From Rudaea sp. (GTDB lineage: Bacteria > Pseudomonadota > Gammaproteobacteria > Xanthomonadales > Rhodanobacteraceae), in the NCBI GenBank assembly GCA_025451955.1, contig JANWJJ010000067.1, forward strand, positions 1 to 45,211: a DNA stretch of 45,211 nucleotides, given 5' to 3'. Each line of letters starts with the position of its first letter. Position 1 is the first letter of the stretch. Positions 27,716 through 35,992 of the stretch are shown here, piece by piece. The notes under the pieces are model-generated. The model saw only the letters and a list, made by a program, of their open reading frames with translations, searched no databases and was not told the DNA's origin. Position numbers and translations under genes: made by a program.

Positions 27716-28498
27716 TCAGATCCCGGTCATGCCCAGAATGTTGTAGCCGGAATCGACAAAGGTGATTTCGCCGGTGATGCCGGAAGCGAGGTCCGAGCAC
27801 AGGAAGGCGGCGGCGTTGCCGACTTCGTCGATGCTGACATTGCGGCGCAAGGGCGAATGCTGCTCGACGTGATCGAGCATCTTGCGGAAATCAGCGACGC
27901 CGGCGGCGGCCAGGGTCTTGATCGGACCGGCGGAGATCGCATTCACGCGCGTGCCTTCGGGTCCCAGGTTGTAGGCCAGATAACGCACGCTGGCTTCGAG
28001 ACTCGCCTTGGCCACGCCCATCACGTTGTAATTGGCCATTGCGCGGTCAGCGCCGAGATAGGTCAGGGTCAGAATCGCGCCGCTGCGGCCTTTCATCATC
28101 GGGCGCGCGGCCTTGGCCATGGCCGACAGGCTGTAGCTGGAAATATCGTGGGCGATGGCAAAATTCTCGCGGGTCAGATGATCCAGATAACCGTCCTGGA
28201 TCGCTTCGCGCGGCGCGAAGCCGATCGAATGCACGAGGATGTCGAATCCATCCCAATGCTTGCCCAGGTCGGCGAATAACTGCGCGATCTGTTCGTCGCT
28301 GCTCACATCGCAAGGCAGGACGATGTTCGAGCCGAAGGCATTGGCGGCCTCATCGACACGCGGCTTGAGCTTGTCGTTGACGTAGGTGAAAGCCAGTTGC
28401 GCGCCTTCGCGGTGCATGGCGTTGGCAATGCCCCAGGCGATCGAACGCTGGCTGATGATGCCGGTAATCAAGGCGCGCTTGCCGTGCAGAAATCCCAT
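27716..28498 (-). CDS. fabI: Enoyl-[acyl-carrier-protein] reductase (NADH) FabI
   Basis: Short-chain dehydrogenase-type enzyme for the last step of each fatty-acid elongation round; the target of triclosan. 260 residues. The cofactor motif is [15 protein letters not shown]. The catalytic Tyr147, Tyr157 and Lys164 (Y-x6-K) are in [21 protein letters not shown]. The start at 28498 gives the family N-terminus [13 protein letters not shown] and has GGAG upstream; the frame is open 31 codons further but without similarity. A good promoter and a repeat-bearing leader of about 107 bases lie upstream. Confidence 0.97.
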   Translation of the reverse strand: MGFLHGKRALITGIISQRSIAWGIANAMHREGAQLAFTYVNDKLKPRVDEAANAFGSNIVLPCDVSSDEQIAQLFADLGKHWDGFDILVHSIGFAPREAIQDGYLDHLTRENFAIAHDISSYSLSAMAKAARPMMKGRSGAILTLTYLGADRAMANYNVMGVAKASLEASVRYLAYNLGPEGTRVNAISAGPIKTLAAAGVADFRKMLDHVEQHSPLRRNVSIDEVGNAAAFLCSDLASGITGEITFVDSGYNILGMTGI

Positions 28499-28520
28499 GT
28501 TCGCTCCGAATTTTGAAAGT

Positions 28521-28601
28521 GCGGTCATGGACGGCCGCTTTTTGATCCCAGCGATCAAGGATGATCGCATAAGTACTGAAAGTGCGACCACGGATGATCG
28601 C
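28521..28601 (-). promoter_or_regulatory. Repeated dyad elements in the fabI leader
   Basis: Three 18-bp dyads of the form GCGnnCA-nGGA-nGnnCGC follow each other at 30-33 base steps. They are 28521-28538 (5 of 7 pairs), 28551-28568 (perfect, GCGATCAAGGATGATCGC) and 28584-28601 (6 of 7). The outer two are also preceded by the same TGAAAGT. All lie downstream of the predicted fabI promoter. They may be operators for a fatty-acid regulator or RNA stem-loops. Confidence 0.55.
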
Positions 28602-28611
28602 CCAAGCAGAC

Positions 28612-28640
28612 ATTCTAACCGAGCACGGCTTTCGCGTCAG
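28612..28640 (-). promoter_or_regulatory. fabI promoter
   Basis: On the minus strand CTGACG (28640-28635), a 17-base spacer and TAGAAT (28617-28612) make a sigma-70 type promoter with 4 of 6 and 5 of 6 consensus matches. The -35 overlaps the last codons of the upstream transglycosylase gene. Confidence 0.6.
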
Positions 28641-30079
28641 TTGACTGCCGCTGCGGCTGCTGTTGCTTGTCCACCGCCAATTTCTGACGGGGCACGCAAG
28701 CGCAGGCGTTGTCCGAGACGCAGCGTGGCCTTGCGGCCGAGTCCATTCCAGCGCAGCAGGTCGTCAAGCGGGACATGCTCGCGGCGGGCGATGCTCCACA
28801 GCGTATCGCCGGAGCGAACGATGACGCTAGGCGACGCCGTGGATCGCCCAGTGGCCGCCACGGCGCGCGGTCCATCGCGAGTATCCGCGCCATCCGTGCC
28901 GCGTCCGGGCAGGAGCAGGCGCGTGCCGGGCGCCAGCAACGCGGCGCCATCCACATGATTGATCGTGGCCAGCGTGGCGGAGTCGATCGCGTTGGCGCTG
29001 GCAAGCACGCCGATGGCTTCGGAATGCTTCAATACGACCTCGTGCCAGTCGTGCCAGGAAGATTGTGGCAACTCGGCGAGCGTGCGCTCCAGCGCGCCCT
29101 TGCTTGCGACAGGAATCAACAAATGCCACGGGCCGTCGCTCGGCATTTGCGGCCGCAAGTAACCGGGATTCAGGCGTTGCAGACGGGTTGCGTCGACATC
29201 GGCCAGACGCGCGGCCAGCCGCAGGTCGATGGCGGCGGGGAAATCCACAGCGACGAGATGGTCACCATCTTGCGGCTCCGGCAACTCGACATTGAATCGC
29301 TCCGGGTCGGATACGATGCATGCCAGTGCGAGCATCTTGGACAGGTGTTCGTGAGTGCCGCGATTCACGCGCAAACGGGATAGTTCGGTTTCGGTTCGCG
29401 GTTTCAGGCCGGTGCCGACAAGTCGCCTGACTCGGTATTCGCCGGCGTTGTAGGCCATGTCCGCGAGGCGCCAGTCGCCGAATTCGTCGCGGTAGCGTTG
29501 CAGCAGTTCGAGTGCCGCCGTGGTAGACGCATAAACGTCCAGACGGCCATCGTAATCGTGATTGATGCGCAGTCCGGCCTCGCGTGCGGTATCCGGCATC
29601 AATTGCCAGATGCCGGCGGCGCGGTCGCCGCTGGAAGCCAGTGGCGTGTAGTTGCTTTCGAGGTAGGGCAGAAACGCGAATTCGCCAGGCAGCTTGCGTT
29701 GTTCGATCTGATCGAGCACGACGAGCAGAAACGGCATCGCCTGGCTCAGCGAGGTACTGAATCCGGCAGGACTTTCGGTATACCAGCGCGCCCAATGCTG
29801 TATCGCCGGGTTGTAATCACAACCGGGCATGGCGAAGCGCGTGCGCAATCGCTGCCAGGGCGACGCGTCTGCTGTGGGCGGTTCGGTGTGTGCCGGCGCC
29901 TCGGGTCTGGTTGCTGCTGCAGGCATGGATTCGGGCGCGGCGACTGCCGGCGCGAGTGACGGGTTCGGCCGTGGCAGATTGCTGCTGCAGGCAACGAGTA
30001 ACAGGCAGGCGCTTCCCAAGGCGGAGCAGCCACCACCGAGGGCAGCCAGGCGCCAATCCCGGGCGACGACACGCTTCAT
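28637..30079 (-). CDS. MltD-like membrane-bound lytic murein transglycosylase with LysM
   Basis: Lipoprotein of 480 residues that cleaves peptidoglycan glycan strands. The start at 30079 gives a signal peptide with lipobox LLVAC, so Cys31 should be lipidated. The transglycosylase domain has the catalytic Glu141 in [25 protein letters not shown], then [13 protein letters not shown]. One clear C-terminal LysM ([20 protein letters not shown]) is present; E. coli MltD has two. The middle part ([15 protein letters not shown]) may be a degenerate second one. The open frame continues 55 codons upstream without similarity. The stop overlaps the fabI promoter. Confidence 0.92.
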   Translation of the reverse strand: MKRVVARDWRLAALGGGCSALGSACLLLVACSSNLPRPNPSLAPAVAAPESMPAAATRPEAPAHTEPPTADASPWQRLRTRFAMPGCDYNPAIQHWARWYTESPAGFSTSLSQAMPFLLVVLDQIEQRKLPGEFAFLPYLESNYTPLASSGDRAAGIWQLMPDTAREAGLRINHDYDGRLDVYASTTAALELLQRYRDEFGDWRLADMAYNAGEYRVRRLVGTGLKPRTETELSRLRVNRGTHEHLSKMLALACIVSDPERFNVELPEPQDGDHLVAVDFPAAIDLRLAARLADVDATRLQRLNPGYLRPQMPSDGPWHLLIPVASKGALERTLAELPQSSWHDWHEVVLKHSEAIGVLASANAIDSATLATINHVDGAALLAPGTRLLLPGRGTDGADTRDGPRAVAATGRSTASPSVIVRSGDTLWSIARREHVPLDDLLRWNGLGRKATLRLGQRLRLRAPSEIGGGQATAAAAAVN

Positions 30080-30311
30080 GGCGTTGTGGCCTGGAGCGGA
30101 TTGGTCCGGACGTGGTCGATAATGGCAGAACGCGATGCAGTCATGCGTTGGAATCGTCGCGTGACGCCCTCCCCGGCGAAACGGACGCGCACTATACCAG
30201 CTTGCTGCCTCCGCGCCGGGATGGTCGATCATGCGATGCAACATGCCGGTTTACCCGGTGCTGCGGTTTCGCGCACAATTGCGGCTTGCCCATTCCCACC
30301 CGCGCGAGCGC

Positions 30312-31019
30312 ATGCCCAACGATCTCAATCGCTTTTACGCGAGTGCACTGATGCAAACGCTGTTCGCGCGCGAACTGTCGGCGCTGGCGCCGGTGCTTGC
30401 AGGCATTTATGGAAACCATGGCTTGTTCCTGCGTGCGCACGCAGCCGCGCCTGTCGCGCTGCCGCCGCATCTGCTTGGCACGATGACCGAACTTGCGGTT
30501 GCGGCCGATGGCCGGTTCGAGGGCAGCGTGAGTTGCGAATTAGCCGAGTTGCCGTTCGCGAGCGAGAGCTTCAAGCTGTTGATCGTCCAGCATGCGTTCG
30601 AGCGCATCGACCATGTGCAGGCGTGTGCGGTCGAACTGGCACGCGTGCTGGCACCCGAAGGCGTGGTGTTGATCCTGGGTTTCAATCCACTGGGTTCGTG
30701 GCGACCGTGGCTGGCCTCGCGTGCCGCTGGCGGTTCGCGCCTGCGTTTGCGCTCGGCCCGGGCTTGCCAGCGGCTGCTTGCGGGCGAGCAAATCGATACG
30801 CTGCAGGTGCGTTACCCCGGCGTTTTCTGGCCGCGCGCCTGCGCCATCGGGCAGACGCCGACGCGTATCGAAACGCTGCTTGCCCGTTTCGGCAGCAGTT
30901 GGTTGCTGCTCGCCCGCAAGCGCCGCAGTACGCTGACACCATTGCGCTTGCGTTCGGGCAAACGCGAGCTGGCCTTGAATCCACGGCTGCTGCCAGGCGC
31001 ACATCGGGAGTGTGCATGA
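30312..31019 (+). CDS. YafS-like SAM methyltransferase-fold protein
   Basis: 235 residues from ATG 30312, or 262 if ATG 30231 is used; the shorter form has the length of E. coli YafS. Similarity to YafS is seen in [23 protein letters not shown], the [13 protein letters not shown] strand and [14 protein letters not shown]. The glycine-rich SAM loop is weak ([10 protein letters not shown]), so catalytic activity is uncertain. It overlaps rnhA by four bases (ATGA), and the order yafS - rnhA - dnaQ equals that of E. coli. Target unknown. Confidence 0.82.
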   Translation: MPNDLNRFYASALMQTLFARELSALAPVLAGIYGNHGLFLRAHAAAPVALPPHLLGTMTELAVAADGRFEGSVSCELAELPFASESFKLLIVQHAFERIDHVQACAVELARVLAPEGVVLILGFNPLGSWRPWLASRAAGGSRLRLRSARACQRLLAGEQIDTLQVRYPGVFWPRACAIGQTPTRIETLLARFGSSWLLLARKRRSTLTPLRLRSGKRELALNPRLLPGAHRECA

Positions 31020-31471
31020 GCGCGCCGGCTCAAGTGCAGGTCGAGATATTTACCGATGGCGCCTGCCTGGGCAATCCCGGACCGGGTGGCTGGGCGGCGT
31101 TGCTGCGCTACAAAACCCAGGAGAAATGCATTTCCGGCGGCGCACGCGACACCACCAACAATCGCATGGAATTGATGGCGGCGATCGCGGCACTGGAGGC
31201 ATTGCGGCGCGCGTCGAGCGTGCGCCTGACCACCGATTCGCAATACGTCAAGCAGGGCATCGAATTGTGGATGCCGCGTTGGCAGGCCAATGGCTGGCGC
31301 ACGTCGGACAAGAAACCGGTAAAGAATCAGGATTTGTGGCAACGTCTGGCGGCGGCTGCAACGCCGCATCGCATCACTTGGCAATGGACGCGCGGACATT
31401 CCGGGCATCCGGAAAACGAACAAGTCGACAAGCTCGCGCGCGACGCCGCGATCGCGGCGATGGAGGAATGA
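31016..31471 (+). CDS. rnhA: Ribonuclease HI
   Basis: Degrades the RNA strand of RNA-DNA hybrids, including R-loops and primer remnants. 151 residues. The catalytic carboxylates are Asp14 ([11 protein letters not shown]), Glu52 ([10 protein letters not shown]), Asp74 (LTTDSQYV) and Asp138, with His128 ([10 protein letters not shown]). The ATG overlaps the yafS-like stop, and the TGA stop abuts the dnaQ start, so the three genes are translationally coupled. Confidence 0.98.
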   Translation: MSAPAQVQVEIFTDGACLGNPGPGGWAALLRYKTQEKCISGGARDTTNNRMELMAAIAALEALRRASSVRLTTDSQYVKQGIELWMPRWQANGWRTSDKKPVKNQDLWQRLAAAATPHRITWQWTRGHSGHPENEQVDKLARDAAIAAMEE

Positions 31472-32172
31472 TGCGACAAATCGTGCTGGACACCGAAACC
31501 ACCGGTCTGGAAGTCGCCAAGGGCCATCGTCTCATCGAAATCGGCTGCATCGAGCTGACACAGCGACGTCCGAGCGGGCAACGTTTTCATCGCTACCTGA
31601 ATCCCGAACGCAGCATCGACGAAGGTGCGCAAGCGGTACACGGCATCAGCAGCGATTTTCTTGCCGATAAACCGCATTTCGCCGAAATCGCACGCGATTT
31701 CATCGCCTTCATCGACGGCGCTGAGTTGATCATTCACAACGCCGCCTTCGACATCGCGTTTCTCGATGCCGAACTGGCGGCCGCCGATCCGACCCTGGGA
31801 TCGATTGCCGATCACGCCGACGTACTCGATACCTTGATCCTGGCGCGGGAAAAATTTCCGGGCCAGAAAAACAATCTCGACGCACTGTGCAAACGCCTGA
31901 ACGTCGACAACAGCCATCGCGACCTGCACGGCGCCTTGCTCGATGCGCAATTGCTGGCTGAAGTCTATCTGGCGATGACGGGTGGGCAGGGCGATCTCGG
32001 TTTTTCCAGCGCAGACAATACGGCAGTTGTGACGGCGGCTGCGGCGGTACGCTCCGCTGCGCGGCCACCGTTGCGTGTGCGTCTTGCCGATACGGCAGAA
32101 CTGACGGCCCACCAGGCGCGGCTTGCCGGTTTGGACAAGGCGAGCAAGGGGCGCCGCCTCTGGCAGGAATGA
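31471..32172 (+). CDS. dnaQ: DNA polymerase III epsilon subunit (proofreading exonuclease)
   Basis: 3'-5' exonuclease of the replicative polymerase, 233 residues. DEDDh motifs: DTETTG (Asp7, Glu9), HNAAFDIAFL (Asp94), and His153-x4-Asp158 in SHRDLHGALLDAQLLAEVYL. After the exonuclease domain, QGDLGF occupies the place of the E. coli clamp-binding QTSMAF; a C-terminal tail for the alpha subunit follows. Of two adjacent ATGs (31468, 31471), the second is better spaced from GGAGG. It is the last gene of the yafS-like/rnhA group. Confidence 0.97.
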   Translation: MRQIVLDTETTGLEVAKGHRLIEIGCIELTQRRPSGQRFHRYLNPERSIDEGAQAVHGISSDFLADKPHFAEIARDFIAFIDGAELIIHNAAFDIAFLDAELAAADPTLGSIADHADVLDTLILAREKFPGQKNNLDALCKRLNVDNSHRDLHGALLDAQLLAEVYLAMTGGQGDLGFSSADNTAVVTAAAAVRSAARPPLRVRLADTAELTAHQARLAGLDKASKGRRLWQE

Positions 32173-32251
32173 GTTCATCGCGGGTTGCCCGGCGCGGCCG
32201 CGACTGCGGTATGATCCGGCGAGCGGATGCGCCATGCTGGGGAGGACGGCG

Positions 32252-33571
32252 ATGAAAGCGCTACATGCAGTATTGATCCTGTTCGTGTTGAGTGCGTTCG
32301 CGTCGAGCGCGAGTGCGGAAACGGCCGTGGAAGCCATCGCTGCGCACAAGCACATGGGCGTGGCCAGTTGCAGCAACAGCGTCTGCCACGGCGCCTCGCA
32401 GCCGTTCCGCGATTCGGACGTGATGCAAAACGAATTCGCCATCTGGCAGGAATTCGATCCGCACGCCAAGGCCTATCAGGTACTTGAACAACCGAAGTCG
32501 AAAGCGATTGCGCAGAAACTGGGATTGGGCGATCCGACCAAGGCGCAGGTTTGCCTGGACTGTCACGCCGACAATGTGCCTGCCGCGGATCGCGGCGAAC
32601 GCTTCCAGATTTCCGACGGCGTTGGTTGCGAAGCCTGCCACGGCGGCTCCGAGTCGTGGCTGAATGCGCATGCCGATCGCAAGGTCGCGCACGCCGACAA
32701 TCTCGCCAAGGGCATGTATCCGACCGAGGATCCGATCAAGCGCGCGCAACTGTGCTTGTCCTGCCACATGGGCGAAAAAGAACGCATGATCACCCACCGG
32801 ATCATGGGCGCGGGGCATCCGCGGTTGTCATTCGAATTGGATACCTTTACCTGGCTGCACCCGCATTACAAGGTCGACGCCAATTGGATCAAACGCAGGG
32901 GCGACTGGAACGGCGTGCGCGACTGGGCCGTCGGCCAGGGTGTTGCGGCGGAAAACCTGCTGAGCCTGCTGCTCGATCCGAAAACCGGCTGGCAGGGAAT
33001 TTTCCCCGAACTCGTGCTGTTCAATTGCCAGGCCTGCCACAAGCTGATGAAGGACAATAACTGGGGGCCACGCCAGGGCACTGGTCTGGGACCGGGCGTG
33101 GTGCGCTTGAACGATGCGAATCTGGTGACCTTCCGCTACGCGCTCGCGCCGGTGGACAAGACGGCCGCGCAACGTGTGTTCGAGCAAACCCGTGACCTGC
33201 ACCGCGCGACCACGCAAAGCCGCGACGCTACTTTTGCTGCAGCACGCACACTGCGGGCGACGCTCGAATCGCTGCTGCCCAAAGTTGCGGCCTACAATTT
33301 CGATGCAGCCAGCCTCGATCCGATTTTCGCCAGCATGGTCGCCGATGGCGAGCGCGGCGAATTCCGCGATTACGCCGCGGCCGAGCAAGCGTCGATGGCA
33401 GCGCAATCGCTGGTCGTCGCATTTGAGAACGACGGCAAACTCGACAAAGCCAAGGATGCGACTCTCAAGGCGCGGCTGGACACTTTGTACAACGCCGTCA
33501 AGGACGAAAACAATTACTCGATGACAAGCTTCGTCGCCGCGCTCAAGAGCTTGCGCAGCGCTGCGCCGTAA
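32252..33571 (+). CDS. Periplasmic multiheme c-type cytochrome (five heme motifs, one CX4CH)
   Basis: 439 residues with a signal peptide (ending near SSASAE) and a strong SD, GGGGAGGA, five bases before the ATG. Four standard heme motifs occur: CLDCH (101-105), CEACH (126-130), CLSCH (168-172) and CQACH (259-263). The first site is C40-SNSV-C45-H46, an expanded CX4CH. Histidines such as HPR (189) and HPH (203-205) could be distal ligands. The sequence is in the style of cytochrome c554-like proteins. The C-terminal third (~300-439) is helical and heme-free. No partner reductase gene lies nearby, so electron donor and acceptor are unknown. Confidence 0.88.
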   Translation: MKALHAVLILFVLSAFASSASAETAVEAIAAHKHMGVASCSNSVCHGASQPFRDSDVMQNEFAIWQEFDPHAKAYQVLEQPKSKAIAQKLGLGDPTKAQVCLDCHADNVPAADRGERFQISDGVGCEACHGGSESWLNAHADRKVAHADNLAKGMYPTEDPIKRAQLCLSCHMGEKERMITHRIMGAGHPRLSFELDTFTWLHPHYKVDANWIKRRGDWNGVRDWAVGQGVAAENLLSLLLDPKTGWQGIFPELVLFNCQACHKLMKDNNWGPRQGTGLGPGVVRLNDANLVTFRYALAPVDKTAAQRVFEQTRDLHRATTQSRDATFAAARTLRATLESLLPKVAAYNFDAASLDPIFASMVADGERGEFRDYAAAEQASMAAQSLVVAFENDGKLDKAKDATLKARLDTLYNAVKDENNYSMTSFVAALKSLRSAAP

Positions 33572-33677
33572 GCGTCGAGTGTGCGCGGTAGTTGCCGGCT
33601 GCCGCGCTGCCCACGTATTCTTGGATGTCGGCTTCGGCCGATGTCACTCTGTGTGCCCCCGCAACGGCTGATTTCGC

Positions 33678-35123
33678 ATGACCGACAACGTCCAGATTCC
33701 CGGTTACCGTTTGCTGCGCACGCTGGGCGAAGGTGGCATGGCCACGGTCTATCTCGCCATGCAGGAATCGCTGGATCGCGAAGTGGCATTGAAGGTCATG
33801 TCGCCAGTGCTGGCGGCAAATGCGACGTTCTGCGAGCAGTTCATGAAGGAAGGGCGGATCACCGCCAAGCTGACGCATCCGCATCTGATGACCGTGCATG
33901 ACATCGGTTCGGATCGCGGCGTCTATTATCTGGCCAGTGAGTATTTGCCGGCCGGCACGCTGCGCGAGCGCATGGATCGGCTGAGTCCGTCCGAGTCGCT
34001 GGAAATCGCGCGCGACATCGCTTCGGGTCTTGCGTATGCACACGAGAAAGGCTTCGTGCATCGCGATGTGAAACCCGGCAACATCATGTTCCGTTCCAAC
34101 GGCACCGCCGTGCTTGCGGATTTCGGCATTGCCAAGGCGATGAAATCGGTGAGCGCGGCGACGATGGCGGGCAACGCGATCGGCACTCCGGATTACATGA
34201 GTCCGGAACAGGCACAGGCCAGCCCCGTCGACGGGCGTTCGGATTTGTACAGCCTCGGCGCGGTGCTATACGAGTGTTTGGCCGGACAAAAGCCCTATCG
34301 CGCGCCCGACGCCTACGCGGTGGCGCTGATGCATGTCACCGAGCCGGTGCCGAGATTGCCGGAAAAACTTGCCTGGTTGCAGCCGCTGATCGACGGCTTG
34401 ATGGCGAAGAATCCGGAACAGCGTTTCGCCACCGGCGAGGCCTTCATCGCGGCCTGCGACCGTCTGGTGCAGGCCAATCCGCAGGCGGCGGCATCCGCGC
34501 AGGAGCAGCGCAGCGCGCGCCGGCGCGCGGTGAGCGCGGGTTCGTCTTCGGCCACGGCGATTTCGCAACCGGTTCCGAGAATCACACGTGCGCGAGTCTT
34601 GCGTTTGACCGCGATCGGCGCCGGCGTGATCGTTCTCGTCGGCATCGGCTGGCTTGGTTGGCGTTCGATGCAGCGGCCACCGGCAGAGCAGGCAGTGGGC
34701 ACGACAGCAGCGGCTCCGGAACGGTCGGACACGTCATCGGCACCGTCACCCCCACCGATCACCGGCGACAGTGCCGCAAAGGGTGCGCTGGAGAAACTGG
34801 ATTTGCCGACCCTGCTTGCCCGCGGCGACGAATATCTCGCCTATGGTCAAAAAAACTATGGAGAAAAACTCGATTTCCCGGCGGGCGAGAATGCGATCGA
34901 CATGTATCAGGAAGCATTGCGGCGCGATCCGGGAAATGCGCGCGCCGCGAAAGGTCTGGAGCAGATCGCGGGATTCTTCGAGCAGGCGGCAACCGGTGCG
35001 CTCAGGAATGGTCTTTACACCGCGACCGACGAATTCATCGGCAAAGGTTTGCGTGCCGATCCCAAGAACGCCGCGTTATTGAAGCTCAAGGCCGATCTGG
35101 CCAAGGCCGAGCAGAACGGATGA
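33678..35123 (+). CDS. Membrane-bound Hanks-type Ser/Thr protein kinase with C-terminal TPR-like part
   Basis: 481 residues. The kinase domain (~10-265) has all catalytic elements: GEGGMATV loop, Lys39 (VALKV), Glu58, HRDVKPGN (Asp130) and DFG (148-150), with SPE in place of APE. A single membrane helix (~307-331) follows. The extracytoplasmic part is a Pro/Ser-rich stretch and a TPR-like helical region (~365-481, ENAIDMYQEALRRDPGNARA). There are no PASTA domains. A PP2C phosphatase gene converges on it 23 bases away, suggesting a kinase-phosphatase pair. Substrates are unknown. Confidence 0.94.
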   Translation: MTDNVQIPGYRLLRTLGEGGMATVYLAMQESLDREVALKVMSPVLAANATFCEQFMKEGRITAKLTHPHLMTVHDIGSDRGVYYLASEYLPAGTLRERMDRLSPSESLEIARDIASGLAYAHEKGFVHRDVKPGNIMFRSNGTAVLADFGIAKAMKSVSAATMAGNAIGTPDYMSPEQAQASPVDGRSDLYSLGAVLYECLAGQKPYRAPDAYAVALMHVTEPVPRLPEKLAWLQPLIDGLMAKNPEQRFATGEAFIAACDRLVQANPQAAASAQEQRSARRRAVSAGSSSATAISQPVPRITRARVLRLTAIGAGVIVLVGIGWLGWRSMQRPPAEQAVGTTAAAPERSDTSSAPSPPPITGDSAAKGALEKLDLPTLLARGDEYLAYGQKNYGEKLDFPAGENAIDMYQEALRRDPGNARAAKGLEQIAGFFEQAATGALRNGLYTATDEFIGKGLRADPKNAALLKLKADLAKAEQNG

Positions 35124-35146
35124 GCGTGATCTGAATCGCGCGTGGA

Positions 35147-35848
35147 TCAGCGGTTGCGGATCAGGATCACCGTGACATTGTCCGACCCGCCGCCATCGAG
35201 GGCGGCCAGGATCAGGTGATCGACGCATTCCTGTGCGGACAGATCCTGGCGTGCAAGTACCGCAGCGATGCCCTTGTCGTCGACTTCCTCGGTCAAGCCG
35301 TCCGAGCACAGCAGAATCTGCATGCCGGAGGCGAGAGTGCCGCGGATGGTTTCCACGCGCAGGCTCTGCGGATCGGTTACGCCCAGTGCCTGGGTGACGA
35401 CGTTGCGGTGCGGGTGCGTGCGCGCCTGTTCGTGGGTGATGGCGCCTTGCTGGATCAGCTCCTGAACGTAAGAATGATCCTGCGACAGTTGCTTGAACTC
35501 ACCGTTCCACAAGTATACCCGACTGTCGCCAACCCAGCAGATTTCGTAATCGCAATCGCGCATGCGGATCGCGGCGATGGTGGTGCCCATCGGCAGCGCT
35601 TCGGCTTTCTTGCTGGAGTGGTGGATGATTTCTTCGTCGGCACGCTGCACGGCCTGCGCCAGCGATGACCCGGCTCCGACTTCGCGCACCACGGTATCGC
35701 GTGCCAGCGCGCTGGCGACTTCGCCGTGCTCGTGCCCGCCCATGCCATCGGCCACCAGCCACAGGCCGAGCTCGGCGTCGGCGTAGTAAGTGTCTTCGTT
35801 GTGCTCGCGGCGCAAGCCGACGTGCGTGCTGTGACCGAATTCAATCAT
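35147..35848 (-). CDS. PP2C-family Ser/Thr protein phosphatase
   Basis: Metal-dependent phosphatase of 233 residues. Motifs: RREHNEDTYY, LVADGMGGHEHGE, MGTTI, WVGDSRVYL, CSDGLTEEV and GGGSDNVTVI, so all metal-binding Asp residues are present. The start at 35848 gives a normal N-terminus (MIEFGHSTHVGLRREHNED); 35878 is an in-frame alternative, and neither has a good SD. It is convergent with the kinase gene and probably reverses its phosphorylations. No regulatory or membrane domain is attached. Confidence 0.94.
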   Translation of the reverse strand: MIEFGHSTHVGLRREHNEDTYYADAELGLWLVADGMGGHEHGEVASALARDTVVREVGAGSSLAQAVQRADEEIIHHSSKKAEALPMGTTIAAIRMRDCDYEICWVGDSRVYLWNGEFKQLSQDHSYVQELIQQGAITHEQARTHPHRNVVTQALGVTDPQSLRVETIRGTLASGMQILLCSDGLTEEVDDKGIAAVLARQDLSAQECVDHLILAALDGGGSDNVTVILIRNR

Positions 35849-35992
35849 GCGCTGACCGGTTGATTGCGGAGTCCCCATGCGACCGTTGTCGTCCCCGCCC
35901 CGGATTGGCCGTGTGCGGCAGCCATAGCATGACGCGCCAGTGGCAGCGGATGCAAGCGGCAACGCCGTGAGTGCGACGTCGCCGCTGCACGC

